From Cymodocea nodosa (lineage: Eukaryota > Streptophyta > Magnoliopsida > Alismatales > Cymodoceaceae): 64,000 nt of DNA. The DNA lies in the NCBI GenBank assembly GCA_036874045.1, contig CM072347.1, forward strand, positions 7,380,501 to 7,444,500, given 5' to 3'. A program made the position numbers and the translations under genes. The notes below the pieces were generated by a model. It worked only from the letters and a program-made list of their open reading frames with translations, searched no databases and was not told the origin of the DNA. Positions 1 through 10,977 of the stretch are shown here, in pieces. Numbering within the stretch: position 1 is the stretch's first letter; each line of letters begins with the position of its first letter.

Positions 1-1407
1 AAGCACAACTAATCAGAAAAAAGAAAGGAAAAGAAAAAGTGTCTGAAAGTGAGGAAATTAAATCTGAGATACCATTGTCAATAGGGCCTGTGAAGCAAAT
101 TTTTATAAACCTGCTATCCGATTCTAAGGAGCAGGAGGAGCAGCAACAACAGGAGCAAAGAAAAGAAGAAAATCAGGCTGAAATTAGTCTGCAGCTTGTA
201 CAAGAAGAAACAGAAATTAGGGTAGAAACTGAATTGCCCGTGACTCCATCCTAATCTGTTACTGAATCAGAAAGAACAGTAACAGAACAGATTGATAGTC
301 AGGAGGAAGAAGAAAGAGTAGAAAATGAAGAGAATGAAAGAAGTCATTTGGACAAAAATAATTTCACAGATTCCACTGAAGAGCAAGAAATGCTTCAGCA
401 ATATATGGAAAGAATTCAAGACAGAGTAGAGAGTTCTGCCGACTCACCACCACAAATAGAAACAGAAATTCAAGAATCTATAGAAAATGTTCAAATGCAG
501 CCTATGTTAGAGGAAGAGCAAGTACAAACCCCTCTGGAACAACAAAGTCAACTTCCTAACCTGACTGAAACAACAATTTTGAATGAAGTACATTTTTGTA
601 GTCAGGAAGCTTATACCAAATACCAAGAAATAAGGGGTTACGATATTATTTACAGTAGACTAGTAAATTGGGATGGAATGCAAGAAATCAAAGATCTATT
701 TGAATTCCAAGGTCTACTACAATTCATTTCTCAAGAGAGAAGGCATGCAGTATATGAGAATTTAGTGCCCTATTTTTATGCAAATTTAAGAGAAAGAGAA
801 GGAGGATTAATTTCAAACGTGGAGGAAGCTAATGTACAAATAACACCAGAGCTTCTCCACAACATTTTTGGATTAAAGAATGAAGGAATAAAAATTTTGG
901 AAGATACAACTACCGTTGAGTGGACTGAACAGGAAATCAAAGATTGTTTAGCTATCAATCCTAGTGTACCTTTATTAAACAGATTGAAGCATTTAAGTGG
1001 TAAAGGCACACATGGTAGCTAACATTTTGATTAAAAATGTCTATCAACGACAGGGCCATGACATAGAATTAAGTCAATTTGTCAAATGGGCCACATATGC
1101 AGTTGTAAACAAGGTTCAAATAAATTGGTCTGTAGTTTTTATCTCCAAGCTGAAAGTAGTAAAGAAAAAATTGTTTTATGGAGATTTGATTCCATTATTG
1201 ATGGTGGACTGTATCAATTTCACTAAATGGACATCAAAAAGGATCAGATCAAGAACCATTTCAGTGAAAGAATACAGAAATTTTGTAGCTATAGAGATAA
1301 TTGTACCTTCTAGAGGCATTACAGGAGCTGTAGAAAGAATTAGTCAATTAGAACTTCAATTAGAAAAACTCCAAAGGGAAGTAGATGAACTAAGGAATAG
1401 AGATTAA
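1..1407 (+). pseudogene. Athila-like accessory ORF2, C-terminal part (plant transposon-protein-like domain), decayed
   Basis: This is the C-terminal two thirds of an accessory protein found downstream of integrase in the Athila-like element of this window; its fuller homologue lies at 41006-42926 plus 52433-52760. The N-terminal part is a Glu/Gln-rich linker. The conserved domain starts near 580 and carries LFEFQGLLQF, a YFYANLRE block and ITPELLHNIFGLKNEG. I know this pattern from the Pfam-type 'putative plant transposon protein' domain. The end (about 1320-1407) is a short heptad-like coiled coil. Breaks are a TAA at 252-254 where the homologue has Gln, and a +1 frameshift near 1003 (an extra G relative to the copy at 42840). 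The start lies outside the window. Biochemical function is unknown. Confidence 0.75.
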
Positions 1408-1830
1408 ATTGTATTGTTCGTCTACTTGTATAATTGTATAAAAATGCATGATGTATTTGTAATGTAAATTGATTCATATTAATGAATATAATTTTTCAGA
1501 TGCATTTTTCATACGTGTTTTGGATGTGAAATGAATGGAATTTATTGAATATTATGTAATTTGTGGAACTTTATGAATGAATATATAACAGATTTACAAT
1601 TTGCTGAATGACAAGATAAATGCTTAAAAAATTTCTACATGTTGCAAGGTAAAATGTAAATTCTACATAATATAAAATGACCTGCAAGTTAAATCTTTAT
1701 ATAATGTTCAAATTTAAACGTATTTTAATTAGAAGGATGCATTAATGACATAGATTTAACTTTATTTAAATTAGCAGAATGAAAAAAAAAAAAAAAACAG
1801 AGAGGAATTTACGAGAGTAAAACTTAGAAG
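1408..1830 (+). other. Non-coding 3' region after ORF2
   Basis: AT-rich sequence without an ORF. It is conserved with 52761-53200, including the stretch around GTAAATTCTACATAATA, so it belongs to the element. An A-run at 1781-1797 followed by CAGAGAGGA is the only purine-rich stretch and is a weak polypurine-tract candidate; the other copy is not well conserved there. Confidence 0.5.
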
Positions 1831-2509
1831 TTGCTAAGTGTTAACTCAACGAAGTAAGTTCGTTGAGTTAACCGTAACTCCACGAGGTCAGTAATATAAT
1901 ATAAGGTCATTCCATTGAGTTATCTGTGACTCAACGAAGTTAGTCCGTAGAGTTAGCAACAGTAACCGACTGTGTTCCGTTGAGTTATCTGTAACTCAAC
2001 AAGGTTAGTTCGTGGATTAAGCAGAACGGTTATTCTTTTAACCAAGAACAAAACTTCGTCGGTTTAGCGGTTACCAAAATTTAAAATTAATAGTGGTACA
2101 CATACCCATAAAAATAGGAACCACGATGCACGTTGCAAGACACGTTCTTGCAATGAGATTTATTCACTTTATGGATGTACATTATATATATAAATCAGAA
2201 TGTTATTTACGAGTTACCAGCACTTTTAAAAGAAAGGAGAATGCTTTGGAGGAACTGGAAGGAGAAGCAACTGATTCAACTTCATCCGACAACAAATATT
2301 TACTAAATGGAAAGCTTCAGACTAGTATGTAATTAATCTTCTGCTATTTATTTATGAGCACATGGACTCGTTCTCTAAGCACTAAGCGATTCGTAAGAAC
2401 AGCTACCTAGGAATTTTCATTACAGAGGAGTACTGAAAAATTTTCTAAACTAAACTTTAACAAAATTCTTTGGGGTGTAGCTAACCTTTCTTTAAAAGAG
2501 AACGTAGAG
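1831..2509 (+). promoter_or_regulatory. LTR-like promoter and leader region (X1) between ORF2 and gag
   Basis: The same block precedes gag at 38267-39047 and at 53201-55907 (there split by a solo LTR). It begins with hairpin repeats built on TAACTCAACGAA. A TATA-like TATATATATAAAT lies at 2184-2195, matching TATAAATA at 38708 and 55583. It then runs to the gag ATG. The block lies both upstream of gag and downstream of ORF2, on either side of the integrase, which fits an LTR shared by tandem elements. I could not fix its ends by a target duplication or a clear primer-binding site. It could instead be an internal promoter/leader. Confidence 0.5.
1840..1872. repeat. Perfect 14-bp hairpin in X1
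   Basis: GTTAACTCAACGAA at 1840-1853 is followed by a 5-nt loop (GTAAG) and its exact reverse complement at 1859-1872. It is the clearest member of the hairpin-repeat array that continues to about 2010. Confidence 0.85.
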
Positions 2510-3696
2510 ATGGCTGTTCCAATAGAAAAACCATTAGGAGAAATTCTGTATCCGAAATTAGTTGATGAACCTTCATGTATTTGATTGCCAAACTTTGAGG
2601 GAGATAGGTTTGAACTGAAATCTAATTATATTAGTCAATTGCCACATTTTCATGGATTAGAAAGAGAGGATGCCTATTATTTCCTTAGAGAATTTAATGA
2701 AGTTTGTCAAATGATGAAAATGCCGAACATGAGTATAGATGCTATTAAACTTAGATATATCCCTTTTTCTTTAAAAGACACAGCTAAGAGATGGTTATAT
2801 ACTCTGTCACCTGATTCAATTTCTACATGGACTGAATTTTGCTCTATTTTTCTGGAAAAATATTATCCAACACATCAAACGATTAAAAAGAAGAAAGAAA
2901 TCTTAATGTGTAGCCAAAAATAGGGTGAATCATTCTGGAAATATTTTGAAAGATTTAAAGATTTATTAACTCAATGTCTACATCATGCAATGAGTAAAGC
3001 ACAATTAATAGGTATAATTTATGAAGGCATAGATGTTTCAACGAAATCTTTATTAGAATCTACTTGTCAAAATGGATTTTTAAAGTTATGTAGTGAAGAA
3101 GCATGGGCATATTTAGAAAACTTTGCAAAAAGAACTACACAATGGGAAAATTCAGCTGAAGCTATTGCAGATAAAAAAATATTGCCAAGAGGAATGCATG
3201 AAATAGATTCAAGTACTATGCTTGAGGTAAAATTAAATGAATTAACAAAGAAAATAAAAGAGTTATCATTAAATCAAAAGCTAGCAGAAAAAATGCAAAC
3301 ATAAATGATTTAGATATTATTTATGCTAAAAACGAGAGAGATAACTTTGGAAATTCTTATAATCCTAATTGGAGAAATCACCCAAATTTATCTTGGAGAA
3401 ACAACAATTTCTAGGGTGGAGAAAATATAAATGAGAAGAATATAAGTTATGAAGCTTTACTGGAACAAGGATCTAGAATAGAGAAATTAGAAAAGATAAT
3501 CCAACAATTAAACAATCGTGTAGATTTTGTATTTGGAAATGCTGCAATTCAAAATCAGAATAGAAATATTCCACTTAGACAGAAGGAACCAATGGAAGGT
3601 AGACCTACTGGAGGATTGCCAATACAAGCTATACCTAATCTTGTTAATAGAACGGTCAATGAAATTGATACCTCTTTTGGGAGGGTAGCTGAATGA
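2510..3696 (+). pseudogene. gag: Athila-like gypsy gag (copy 1), decayed
   Basis: The frame starts at ATG 2510 (MAVPIEKPLGEI) and ends at TGA 3694-3696, about 395 codons. Gag would form the particle that packages the element RNA. The retrotransposon gag core lies at residues 40-135 (HFHGLEREDAYYFLREF, KDTAKRWLYTL, STWTEFCSIFLEKYYP). Near residue 284 it has YNPNWRNHPNLSW, a motif typical of Athila/Tat gag; no CCHC knuckle is visible. Breaks: TGA at 2582, TAG at 2921-2923, a 1-nt deletion near 3298, TAG at 3412. Copies at 39048 and 55908 read through some of these sites, so the breaks are post-insertion decay. No protease or RT follows; an F-box gene comes next. Confidence 0.85.
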
Positions 3697-3885
3697 AGCA
3701 GCATATCTGAAGCAACTATCTGTATGTATATATATTTTTATTTTTAGTTAATAGTATCGTAGAGTTAGTCCTTAACTCAACGAATTTAGTCTGTTGAGTT
3801 ATGCCTTAACTCTACAAGGGTGTGCAGTAGTTATGTTAATTTTTGTCTCTGCTAAATTTTTGTTTGTGTTATACAGAATCAACAA
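3697..3885 (+). promoter_or_regulatory. gag to F-box junction with hairpin repeats and a splice-acceptor-like site
   Basis: It holds two TAACTCAACGAA/TTGAGTTA-type repeats (about 3755-3820), then a T-rich stretch ending in TTTGTGTTATACAG at 3876, ten bases before the F-box ATG. The last part resembles a plant 3' splice site. Whether gag and the F-box gene were joined originally or by a later rearrangement cannot be decided here. Confidence 0.4.
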
Positions 3886-5025
3886 ATGGAATTGATGCAA
3901 TTACCGTTGGATGCACTAAGGGAAGTACTAAGTAACTTGTCAGCCAAAGATTTGTGTAGGCTGTGTTGTGTATCAAAGGAAATTAAAAACTGTATTGAAG
4001 AAAAATATTTTCAAGGACTACAAGCTGCAAAAATGACTAAGATTATAGATGGATTCATATGGAGGTCATTTAATCGTAGTTCAATTAACCATGAATATCT
4101 GACTATGGAAGAAACTACTGTAATTCCACCCAATGCATTAGAAGGAATAAATCATATTATGAGGATAGATGAAGGATTAATCATATACATGACGAGACCA
4201 AGGTATGCAAGTTTATTATTACCTAATATTTTGATAAGAAATCCTATAACAAGAGAAGAATGGAATATAGGAAGACCTAATAGATTTGAAGTACTAACTG
4301 TAAATTGTGGGTCAGCTTTAATATTTTATGATAAAAATTCTGCAATTCCTAAAAAATTATATTATTGGAGACCTACAGGAAATTGGGGTGAAGATTTACG
4401 CTTAAGTGTGTATAATTTTCTGAATAGATCTTGGAATGAAAATATTATGATATATCTAGGACAGAAATCATTAATTAACCAAACACATGTCATACTTGAT
4501 GGATATATATATCTTGTCACAGATATTTCAATTGCATTTGGATCTGATTTATTCATAGTGAGCATAAACAGTTATGATGAATATATAAAAATTTTACCTA
4601 TACCAAGTGATATAGCTAAACCACCATCTGCAGAATTTAATAAAATTCAAATAGGAATGTGGTATAATGAAGAAAATGATCCTATTTTATGTCTGATAAG
4701 ATGGTGGGATGAATTGATGATCTTTCAAATATGGATTATGGAAGACATAAATGAATAGAAGTGGGAAGAGAAGTATATTGAAATAGATGTAGAAATAGAA
4801 ACTGTTACATTACCCTGGAACCAAAAAGGATCCCTTTCTGCATTTCATATCATTAATGGTAATACACTTGTATTTGGAATTTATAATATATTACACATTT
4901 ACAAATTAAGAAGGAACAAGAACTGCATGAAAACAGAATTAATAGCAAGAATAACTATGCCTAAAAAGTTTGCTTGGACTGATACATTTATTCCATTTGT
5001 TCCTACTTTTCAATCCTGTTTTTAA
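3886..5025 (+). pseudogene. Retrotransposon-carried F-box protein gene (copy 1), one in-frame stop
   Basis: A 379-codon frame starts at a true ATG. Residues 4-45 are an F-box (LPLDALREVLSNLSAKDLCR followed by VSKEIKN and a hydrophobic tail), the part that would bind SKP1 in an SCF ubiquitin ligase. The rest resembles the substrate-side region of plant F-box/kelch-type proteins: NPITREEW near residue 120, then HVILDGYIYLV, and FQIWIMED near residue 285. One TAG at 4756-4758 replaces a Trp that is intact in the inverted copy at 15557-16111; the frame then continues to TAA 5023. Its 3' side is the non-coding tail, PPT and LTR of an Athila-like family, so it appears to be a captured host gene. 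The substrate is unknown. Confidence 0.75.
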
Positions 5026-6743
5026 GCTGTACTTTTGTGTGTATTCTACATTTATGTATAAAAATAAAAAATAAAAAAACAAAATATCAATCTAGTTTGT
5101 TGGTATCTGTTTTGGGAAACCAACTGGCATGCTTGTGAGCCACCAAAGGCATAGGAGCCTGGGTTCCACACAAGACACTAAATTATCAATATCTGTTAAG
5201 TGTTATTTTGTTTTATATTTTGCTTTTATCTGTGAATGAAAAGTTTTCCAAATCAAAAATCGAAATATGCAGAAGGAGATACAAACAGAACAAGGTATGT
5301 AACCAATTACTTACCCTAAATTTTAAATCAAACAAAACTGTATTCATGCCTGCTACAATTACTGTACTTATTGTCAAATCTTTTACATTGAGGACAATGC
5401 AAAATGTAGGTATGGGGGGGAGGTAATTAAAGTAACAGCCATGTAAGTTTGTTAATTAAAAAAATTAAAATGGTACCGCAAAGTTTTACGGAAATTGAAA
5501 ATTTTTATGAACTTGTTGTAACTATCCGATAATTGAGATTGTAAAATTTATAATCTGTAACTGCTTAAATGTTATATTTAGAAGGCTATATATGATGCTA
5601 TAGAATTTACTATTTATGCAAATCTAGATATAGTATCTTATGATTTTTCTGAATTTCATGAGTTTAACAGTTTCACGATTTTAAAATGAAATCAGAATGC
5701 TTAATGAAAAATCAATAAATTATCTGAAGTCCTGAAGGAGCTGAGATGTGAATTCTAGATTAAATGAAACACATATGATTAAAGATACATTTAATTTGAC
5801 TGATTAAACTTGTAGAATGATTTATGTGTAGATTTTATTAAACTACAGAAAAAGTATGAGCTTATTATTATAGATTCATATTTTCAATAAATGATAGAAA
5901 CAGGACTATATGAGATTGGTGTTTTACTTCATCTGTATTAATGAAATACGTACATATACAGTATGTGATTAATGCTTTGTTTTGTGTGTATTTTGATTGA
6001 AAAAAAAAAAAAAGGAAAAAAGAGAAAAAATTGAGAGTTTATTGACTTGTTTGATCACGAGTCTTTTATACTTGAGTAGATAGGTATGTAATGATTGTTG
6101 ACCTGAAAAAGGACTCTTGAAATCTGGCAACCTAAGATCCTGATCAGATCTGGGATTGTTGACTGAAAGCTTGTTACATGGGTACATTAGAAAGCTCTTG
6201 TATGATTCAAGCTTGTCAAATTAACTTTTAAAGTATGTAAAAAAAAATAAAGAAAAAAAAAGAAAAAATATATACATATACTGTTCTGAAAAGATACAAA
6301 TGTTTTGTGAAATATAGATATCTTATGAATCGAGTATATTTTATGTTATCTAGAATTGCTGTAATATGAATCTAGAATTGACTTTTGAAGTTGTTTTAAT
6401 GGAGATACAATTCTTTATTCTACTTGTCTTAATCATATTGAATTGGATTGTACTTTGATTCGTATGTTGTTGAAATTTCTTCTAGAAATCTTATTGGAAA
6501 ATTCAGGATAGCAAATGTTGAAAAGAAGAATAAACGATAATATAATTAACACCTATGTGATGATGATATACTTTGTATGTAATTGACATATATACTAAGT
6601 ATATTAGAAGGTTGATTACTGAAACTTACAAAATATATATTCTTATGCTGAACAGAAAAGAAAACAGAAGAAGAATTAATTCTAGCACTTTTTGAAAGAC
6701 CAATTAATTAGATCTTGGTTTGCTAAGAGACTAGCAAAATTTA
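5026..6743 (+). other. Long non-coding tail of the F-box element, with an extra polypurine tract
   Basis: No ORF. The inverted copy is 13762-15556, matching for example at 5095-5165 against 15371-15440 and at 6020-6180 against 14330-14490. At 5389-5423 there is TGAGGACAATG followed by GGTATGGGGGGGAGG, the Athila/Tat-type purine tract with its GAGGACAATG lead. It lies 1.3 kb upstream of the tract that actually abuts the LTR. Parts of 5700-6600 also resemble 27263-27850 and 44400-45300. Confidence 0.7.
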
Positions 6744-6756
6744 GGTATGGGGGAAG
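6744..6756 (+). other. Polypurine tract of the F-box/L element
   Basis: GGTATGGGGGAAG lies immediately before the LTR start TGTTTAGAATT. This would be the plus-strand primer in reverse transcription. Confidence 0.75.
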
Positions 6757-8927
6757 TGTTTAGAATTAAAAAGTGCATATTATTAACAGTTAAATGATGG
6801 TTAATTGCATAATATTTAGCTTATCATATGAGAATTAAGCTATTATGTTATAATTGCACTGTTATATGCTTTAATTAAAGAATCTACTTAATTTTGGGGA
6901 ATTAATGTTAATTTAGTATATTTCTGAACTGTTGGTAAGTTGCAGACTATGAAATTCTTAAGTATCCGAATTTTTTGATATTTTGGACAGTTATGTTTAA
7001 CATACAGAACATATTTCGGACAATTATGTTTAACAGACTGAACATGTTGGATAGTTATGCTTAAATTGCTGAACAGTTATGTTTTGAAAGAATATTTTAT
7101 TATTTCCTGAAGTACACATGTCGAAATCATAATGCATGACTTAAGTGAACTTTCGGTGAGTTATCTCTAATTATCCGAAATTGCAGTTGGGCATCAGACA
7201 GTTATATGTGTAGCCCTCCAAAATCTCTTTTTATTTATAAAATAGCTATGGACACATGTCATGTTCTGGTAAAGTGACTTAAGTGGACTTTTGGTGAGCT
7301 AGCTATAACTATCTGAAATGCATCTAAGCATCGGATAGTTAAACCTATAACTCTCCGAAATGGGTATTTTATTATTAAACTACTACTGACATGTGTCGAG
7401 ATTTGGTAGATTTACTTAAGTTATATATCGGTGAGTTAGCTGTAACTATCCGAAATGCATCTGAGCATTAGATAGTTAAGTTTATAAGTATCTGAAATGC
7501 ACCTGAGCATCGGATAGTTAAATTTATGCACGTGTTTTATAGTTAAATCAACGAAGAAAGTCTGTTGAGTTATCTGTAACTCCACGGACTATTTATTTTC
7601 TAATATGCCACTGTAGCAGTTGCAGAAACAAGATAGTTGGAAGAAAAACCACGATTGCATGTATTGCACAGGGAGAAGAAATCATCGTCGTTGATATGAA
7701 TGAAGGAAATCCAACCGATCATTCAAGTAGAAGCAGTTACTACTGAAGAAATATAAAAGAAAAGAAGAAAAAGAAGTAGGTGTGTGATCGATGGACAACC
7801 AATGTGTACAGAGGAGGAACACCGAGCTTTCTACAGGCAGTATCAGCAATTCTCCAAAGTACCACTCCAACCATCGTTACCACCACCATATCCACCATAA
7901 TCACCAACCATCAGAGGTCTATGAGAATACTTTCTTGATGTCGGGTCGATTCCGAGCCAAACACAATGCCTGACAACCACTGTGAAGAGTGATCGCGTCG
8001 CGGGAAGGGAAGCCATTTTCACCAAGCGCCGACTCATATTTCAAGAGATCGTAAAGCTTTTAGCCTTGGCTTCGGGTTGATGCCTGTATGCTGAAGAGAA
8101 GATTATCTTGCAATTCTGGACTCGCAATTCTATAGGGAGAGGAGGTAGAATTGTAAGTGGTTTAATTTTCTGTGGTGTAATCACGTTGCAAGTAGTGTTA
8201 GAAGTATTTACTGTCGAGTGAGATTACTTTACATTTCACCTTTCGCCCATTTCCATGTTCATATTAAAACAAAAATACCAAAAATAATTTACCTATGTTT
8301 GTATGTTGTATTTGAGTGTTGTATTGTTTGTGTTGTATCATGATTAATGTTATCTTTGTTAGTGTTGTGATCGTTTTATGTTGTTTTAGTTTTACAGTTT
8401 ACTGAAATTGGTTCGTTCAAAAGACTTAAAGATTTTAATGATTACTGCTTGAATTATCTGAATGTTAGTATTGCTTAATGATAAATCCAATGTTTACTAA
8501 CATTAAAGAGCTTAATTGATGTTATTTACAATCTGTGGAATCGCCCAATGGTTGGCCGAATTCCTCTGTAAATAGCAATATTAAAAAGAAAAGATAGGCT
8601 CCTTGAGTTAACTTAAGTCCACGAGGTTAGTCCGTTGAGTTAGCTATAACTCAACAAACTTTATCCATTGAGTTAACTGTAATTCAACGGAGAGCTTATT
8701 GAATATATAAATTTGATTATTAACAAACGAACAGTTCTAAAATTCTTCAGCAATTCCCTATGAGATCAACCTGTACTTACACACTGATACAATAGACACT
8801 GTGCACTTGTAGTTAAAGTACAAATTGGAATTAATATCTAAATTGTATTAAAGGTTGTTTTTTTACTTCTAAAAGAAAGAATAGGCATAAAGATAAATTA
8901 ACTAAAAAAAAAGAAGTAACAAATCCA
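6757..8927 (+). mobile_element. LTR A of the Athila-like L family
   Basis: About 2171 bp, starting TGTTTAGAATT and ending near AAATCCA. It is homologous to the inverted LTRs at 11791-13748 and 53540-55498 and the truncated one at 9262-10977. The U3 part holds hairpins such as 7306-7341 (TAACTATCTGA with TCGGATAGTTA) and 8634-8655. A TATA box TATAAAAG at 7752-7759 is conserved in the inverted copy near 12950. It is the 3' LTR of the F-box element, but it is also followed by a primer-site-like sequence, so a second element once continued to the right. Confidence 0.8.
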
Positions 8928-8935
8928 AGTTTTTT

Positions 8936-8955
8936 TGGTACATTATTGGAGATCA
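8936..8955 (+). other. Decayed primer-binding site (Asp-tRNA type)
   Basis: TGGTACATTATTGGAGATC resembles the Athila primer site TGGCGCCGTTGCCGGGGATC with one gap; most differences are C-to-T or G-to-A. It lies 8 nt after the LTR end. A second, weaker candidate is TTTGGTGTAGTGCTGGG at 8962. Confidence 0.4.
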
Positions 8956-9261
8956 ATTAGATACTTTGGTGTAGTGCTGGGAAAACACAAACATCATTGC
9001 TTTCTGGATACGTGGCTTCTTAACTATCCGAAGATCCACTTAAGTGTCCTTTAAGTCATTTCGAATAGTTACAACTTAACTCTCTGAAATCTTCTGACTT
9101 TTAGATAGTTAACTCAAAGCCTCCGACTGAACTTTTATTTCTGGATACTTAGGTCTGCAACCTACTGAAAAAGTGTAACTACCGGATACTTACTGTTAAC
9201 AAGCTTTCGATTGAACCGTAACTACTTGTGCCATACTCCACACCTGTAATACTTGCCCTAA
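8956..9261 (+). other. Leader-like remnant after LTR A
   Basis: No ORF. It contains several AACTATCCGAA / CTTAAGTC repeats of the LTR type (9015-9230) and ends where the inverted LTR B begins. Confidence 0.4.
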
Positions 9262-10977
9262 CAAACATTAATCACGATACAAAACAAATAATACAACACA
9301 TTAATACTAAATGTAAACACAGATAATTAGTTGTTTTTGGTATTTTTGTTTTAATATGTTCTTGAAGATGAGTGAAAGGTGAAATGAAAAAATCTCTATT
9401 GATAGTAAGAACTTCTGTAACTACATGTGACGTGATTACACCATTGCAAATTTAATCACTTACAATCTTACCTCCTCTCCCTATAGAATCGCAAACCAAG
9501 ACTTGTAAGTTGATCTCCTCTTCAGTATATTAGCATCAACCAGAAACCAAGGCTAAAAGCTTTACGATCTCTTGAGATATGAGTTGGTACTTGGTGAAAA
9601 TGGTTTCCCTTCTTGCGACGTGATCACTCCTCATAGTGGTTGTCAATCATTGTGTTTGGCTCGAAATTGATCCAACATCTGGAAAGTATTCTCATAGACC
9701 TCCAATGGTTAGTGATTTTGGTGGTGTTGTGGAACTTCAGGGAACTTCTGACGTTTCCTACAGTTAACACGGTCCTCCACCTATACACACACACATCTTT
9801 CTCCTCTTCTTTTATATTTCTTTCAATAGTAACTGCTTTCGCTTAAATGATCGGTTGGATTTCCTTCATTCATATCAACGATGGTGATTTCTTCTTCATT
9901 CCATAAGTTAATTCCTACATGATACATGCAATCATGGTTTTCCTTCATATCATAGATCCACCGAAACTTTGCCTTCTTGTAACTCTTCTTGTTCTTGCAC
10001 CTACAAAACACATGACTGAACAAGAAAACTTATCTATTCATTAGTCATTTTATAAAACTCGAATAGTTATTTATCCATGCATATAGAAACTCAAATAGTT
10101 ATCTAACTCTTCAATTTTTCAATACTGAATGCATATGGAAAACACCTGAAAACTTAAAACATTAAAACACATGTGCAAATAACATAACTGTACGAGTTTT
10201 TAACATAACTCTTCGACTAAAAGGAAATGTTAACTATTCGAAAGTTTACATTTCCTATTTCTGCATAACACTAACACAACGTGTTATCTTAGTGTATATT
10301 CAAGTAACTCAACGCATATAGTTATGCTAACTTAATGAGTTAAACATGTGCAGCTCACGTGACATAATAAAACATTTAAATTCAACATGTGCATAATTCT
10401 AACTTAACGAGTTCAGATGTTTTGAATAGTTATAACTATAAGTATCCGAAACTTACATGCATTTTAGATAGTTAGCACCTAACCTTTCGAAAGATAACTT
10501 AAGTCAAGTTTCCAAATCACGACATGTGTCCTTAGGAAGTTTTATGATAAAAAGATATTTTGGATACTTGCAAACTTAACTATATGATGCTCATACACAT
10601 TTCAGATAGTTAGCACTTAACTTATCGAAAATCCATTTAAGTCATGTATTAAGGTTACAACACATGTACTCTAGGAAATAATAAAGTATTCTTGAAGAGT
10701 TTAAAAACATAACTATTTGGTAAATGAAATGTAACTCTCCAAAATAACAGACAATTCGGATACTTAAGAATTACAAAGCCTGTAACTCACCGACAGTTCA
10801 AAAATGTACTTAATTAACACTAATTCCCTAAAATTATGTAGATTCTTTCATTAAGGCATATAATAGTGCAATTATAACATAATGGCTTAATTCTCATATG
10901 ATAAGCTAAATATTATGTAATTAACCATTATTTAACTGTTAATATTATACACTTTTTCATTCTAAACAAAAAGTTCA
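9262..10977 (-). mobile_element. LTR B of the L family, truncated, with foreign U3 blocks
   Basis: On the minus strand it starts TGTTTAGAATG at 10977. It lacks about 600 bp at the other end relative to LTR D (53540-55498) but has extra internal blocks. The block at 9993-10250 matches the Sirevirus-like LTR at 22378-22632. The block at 10270-10420 matches the other Sirevirus-like LTR family (25985-26150). Its outer edge at 10977/10978 interrupts a Sirevirus ORF3 start, which shows what it inserted into. Confidence 0.75.

Noticed and set aside
776..1009. Minus-strand 77-codon frame
   Set aside because: Shadow of ORF2 on the plus strand; no homologue or motif.
2093..2332. 79-codon frame in the X1 leader
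   Set aside because: Starts at GTG, is not conserved in X2 and X3, and overlaps the TATA region; it is leader sequence.
2440..2490. TTTGGGGTGTAGC as primer-binding site of the X1 element
   Set aside because: Match to the Asp-tRNA site is weak and the LTR end is not defined; not annotated as a feature.
7682..8037. Short frames inside LTR A on both strands
   Set aside because: Non-coding LTR; similar frames in LTRs B and C (9640-10023, 12711-13197) do not keep a common reading frame.
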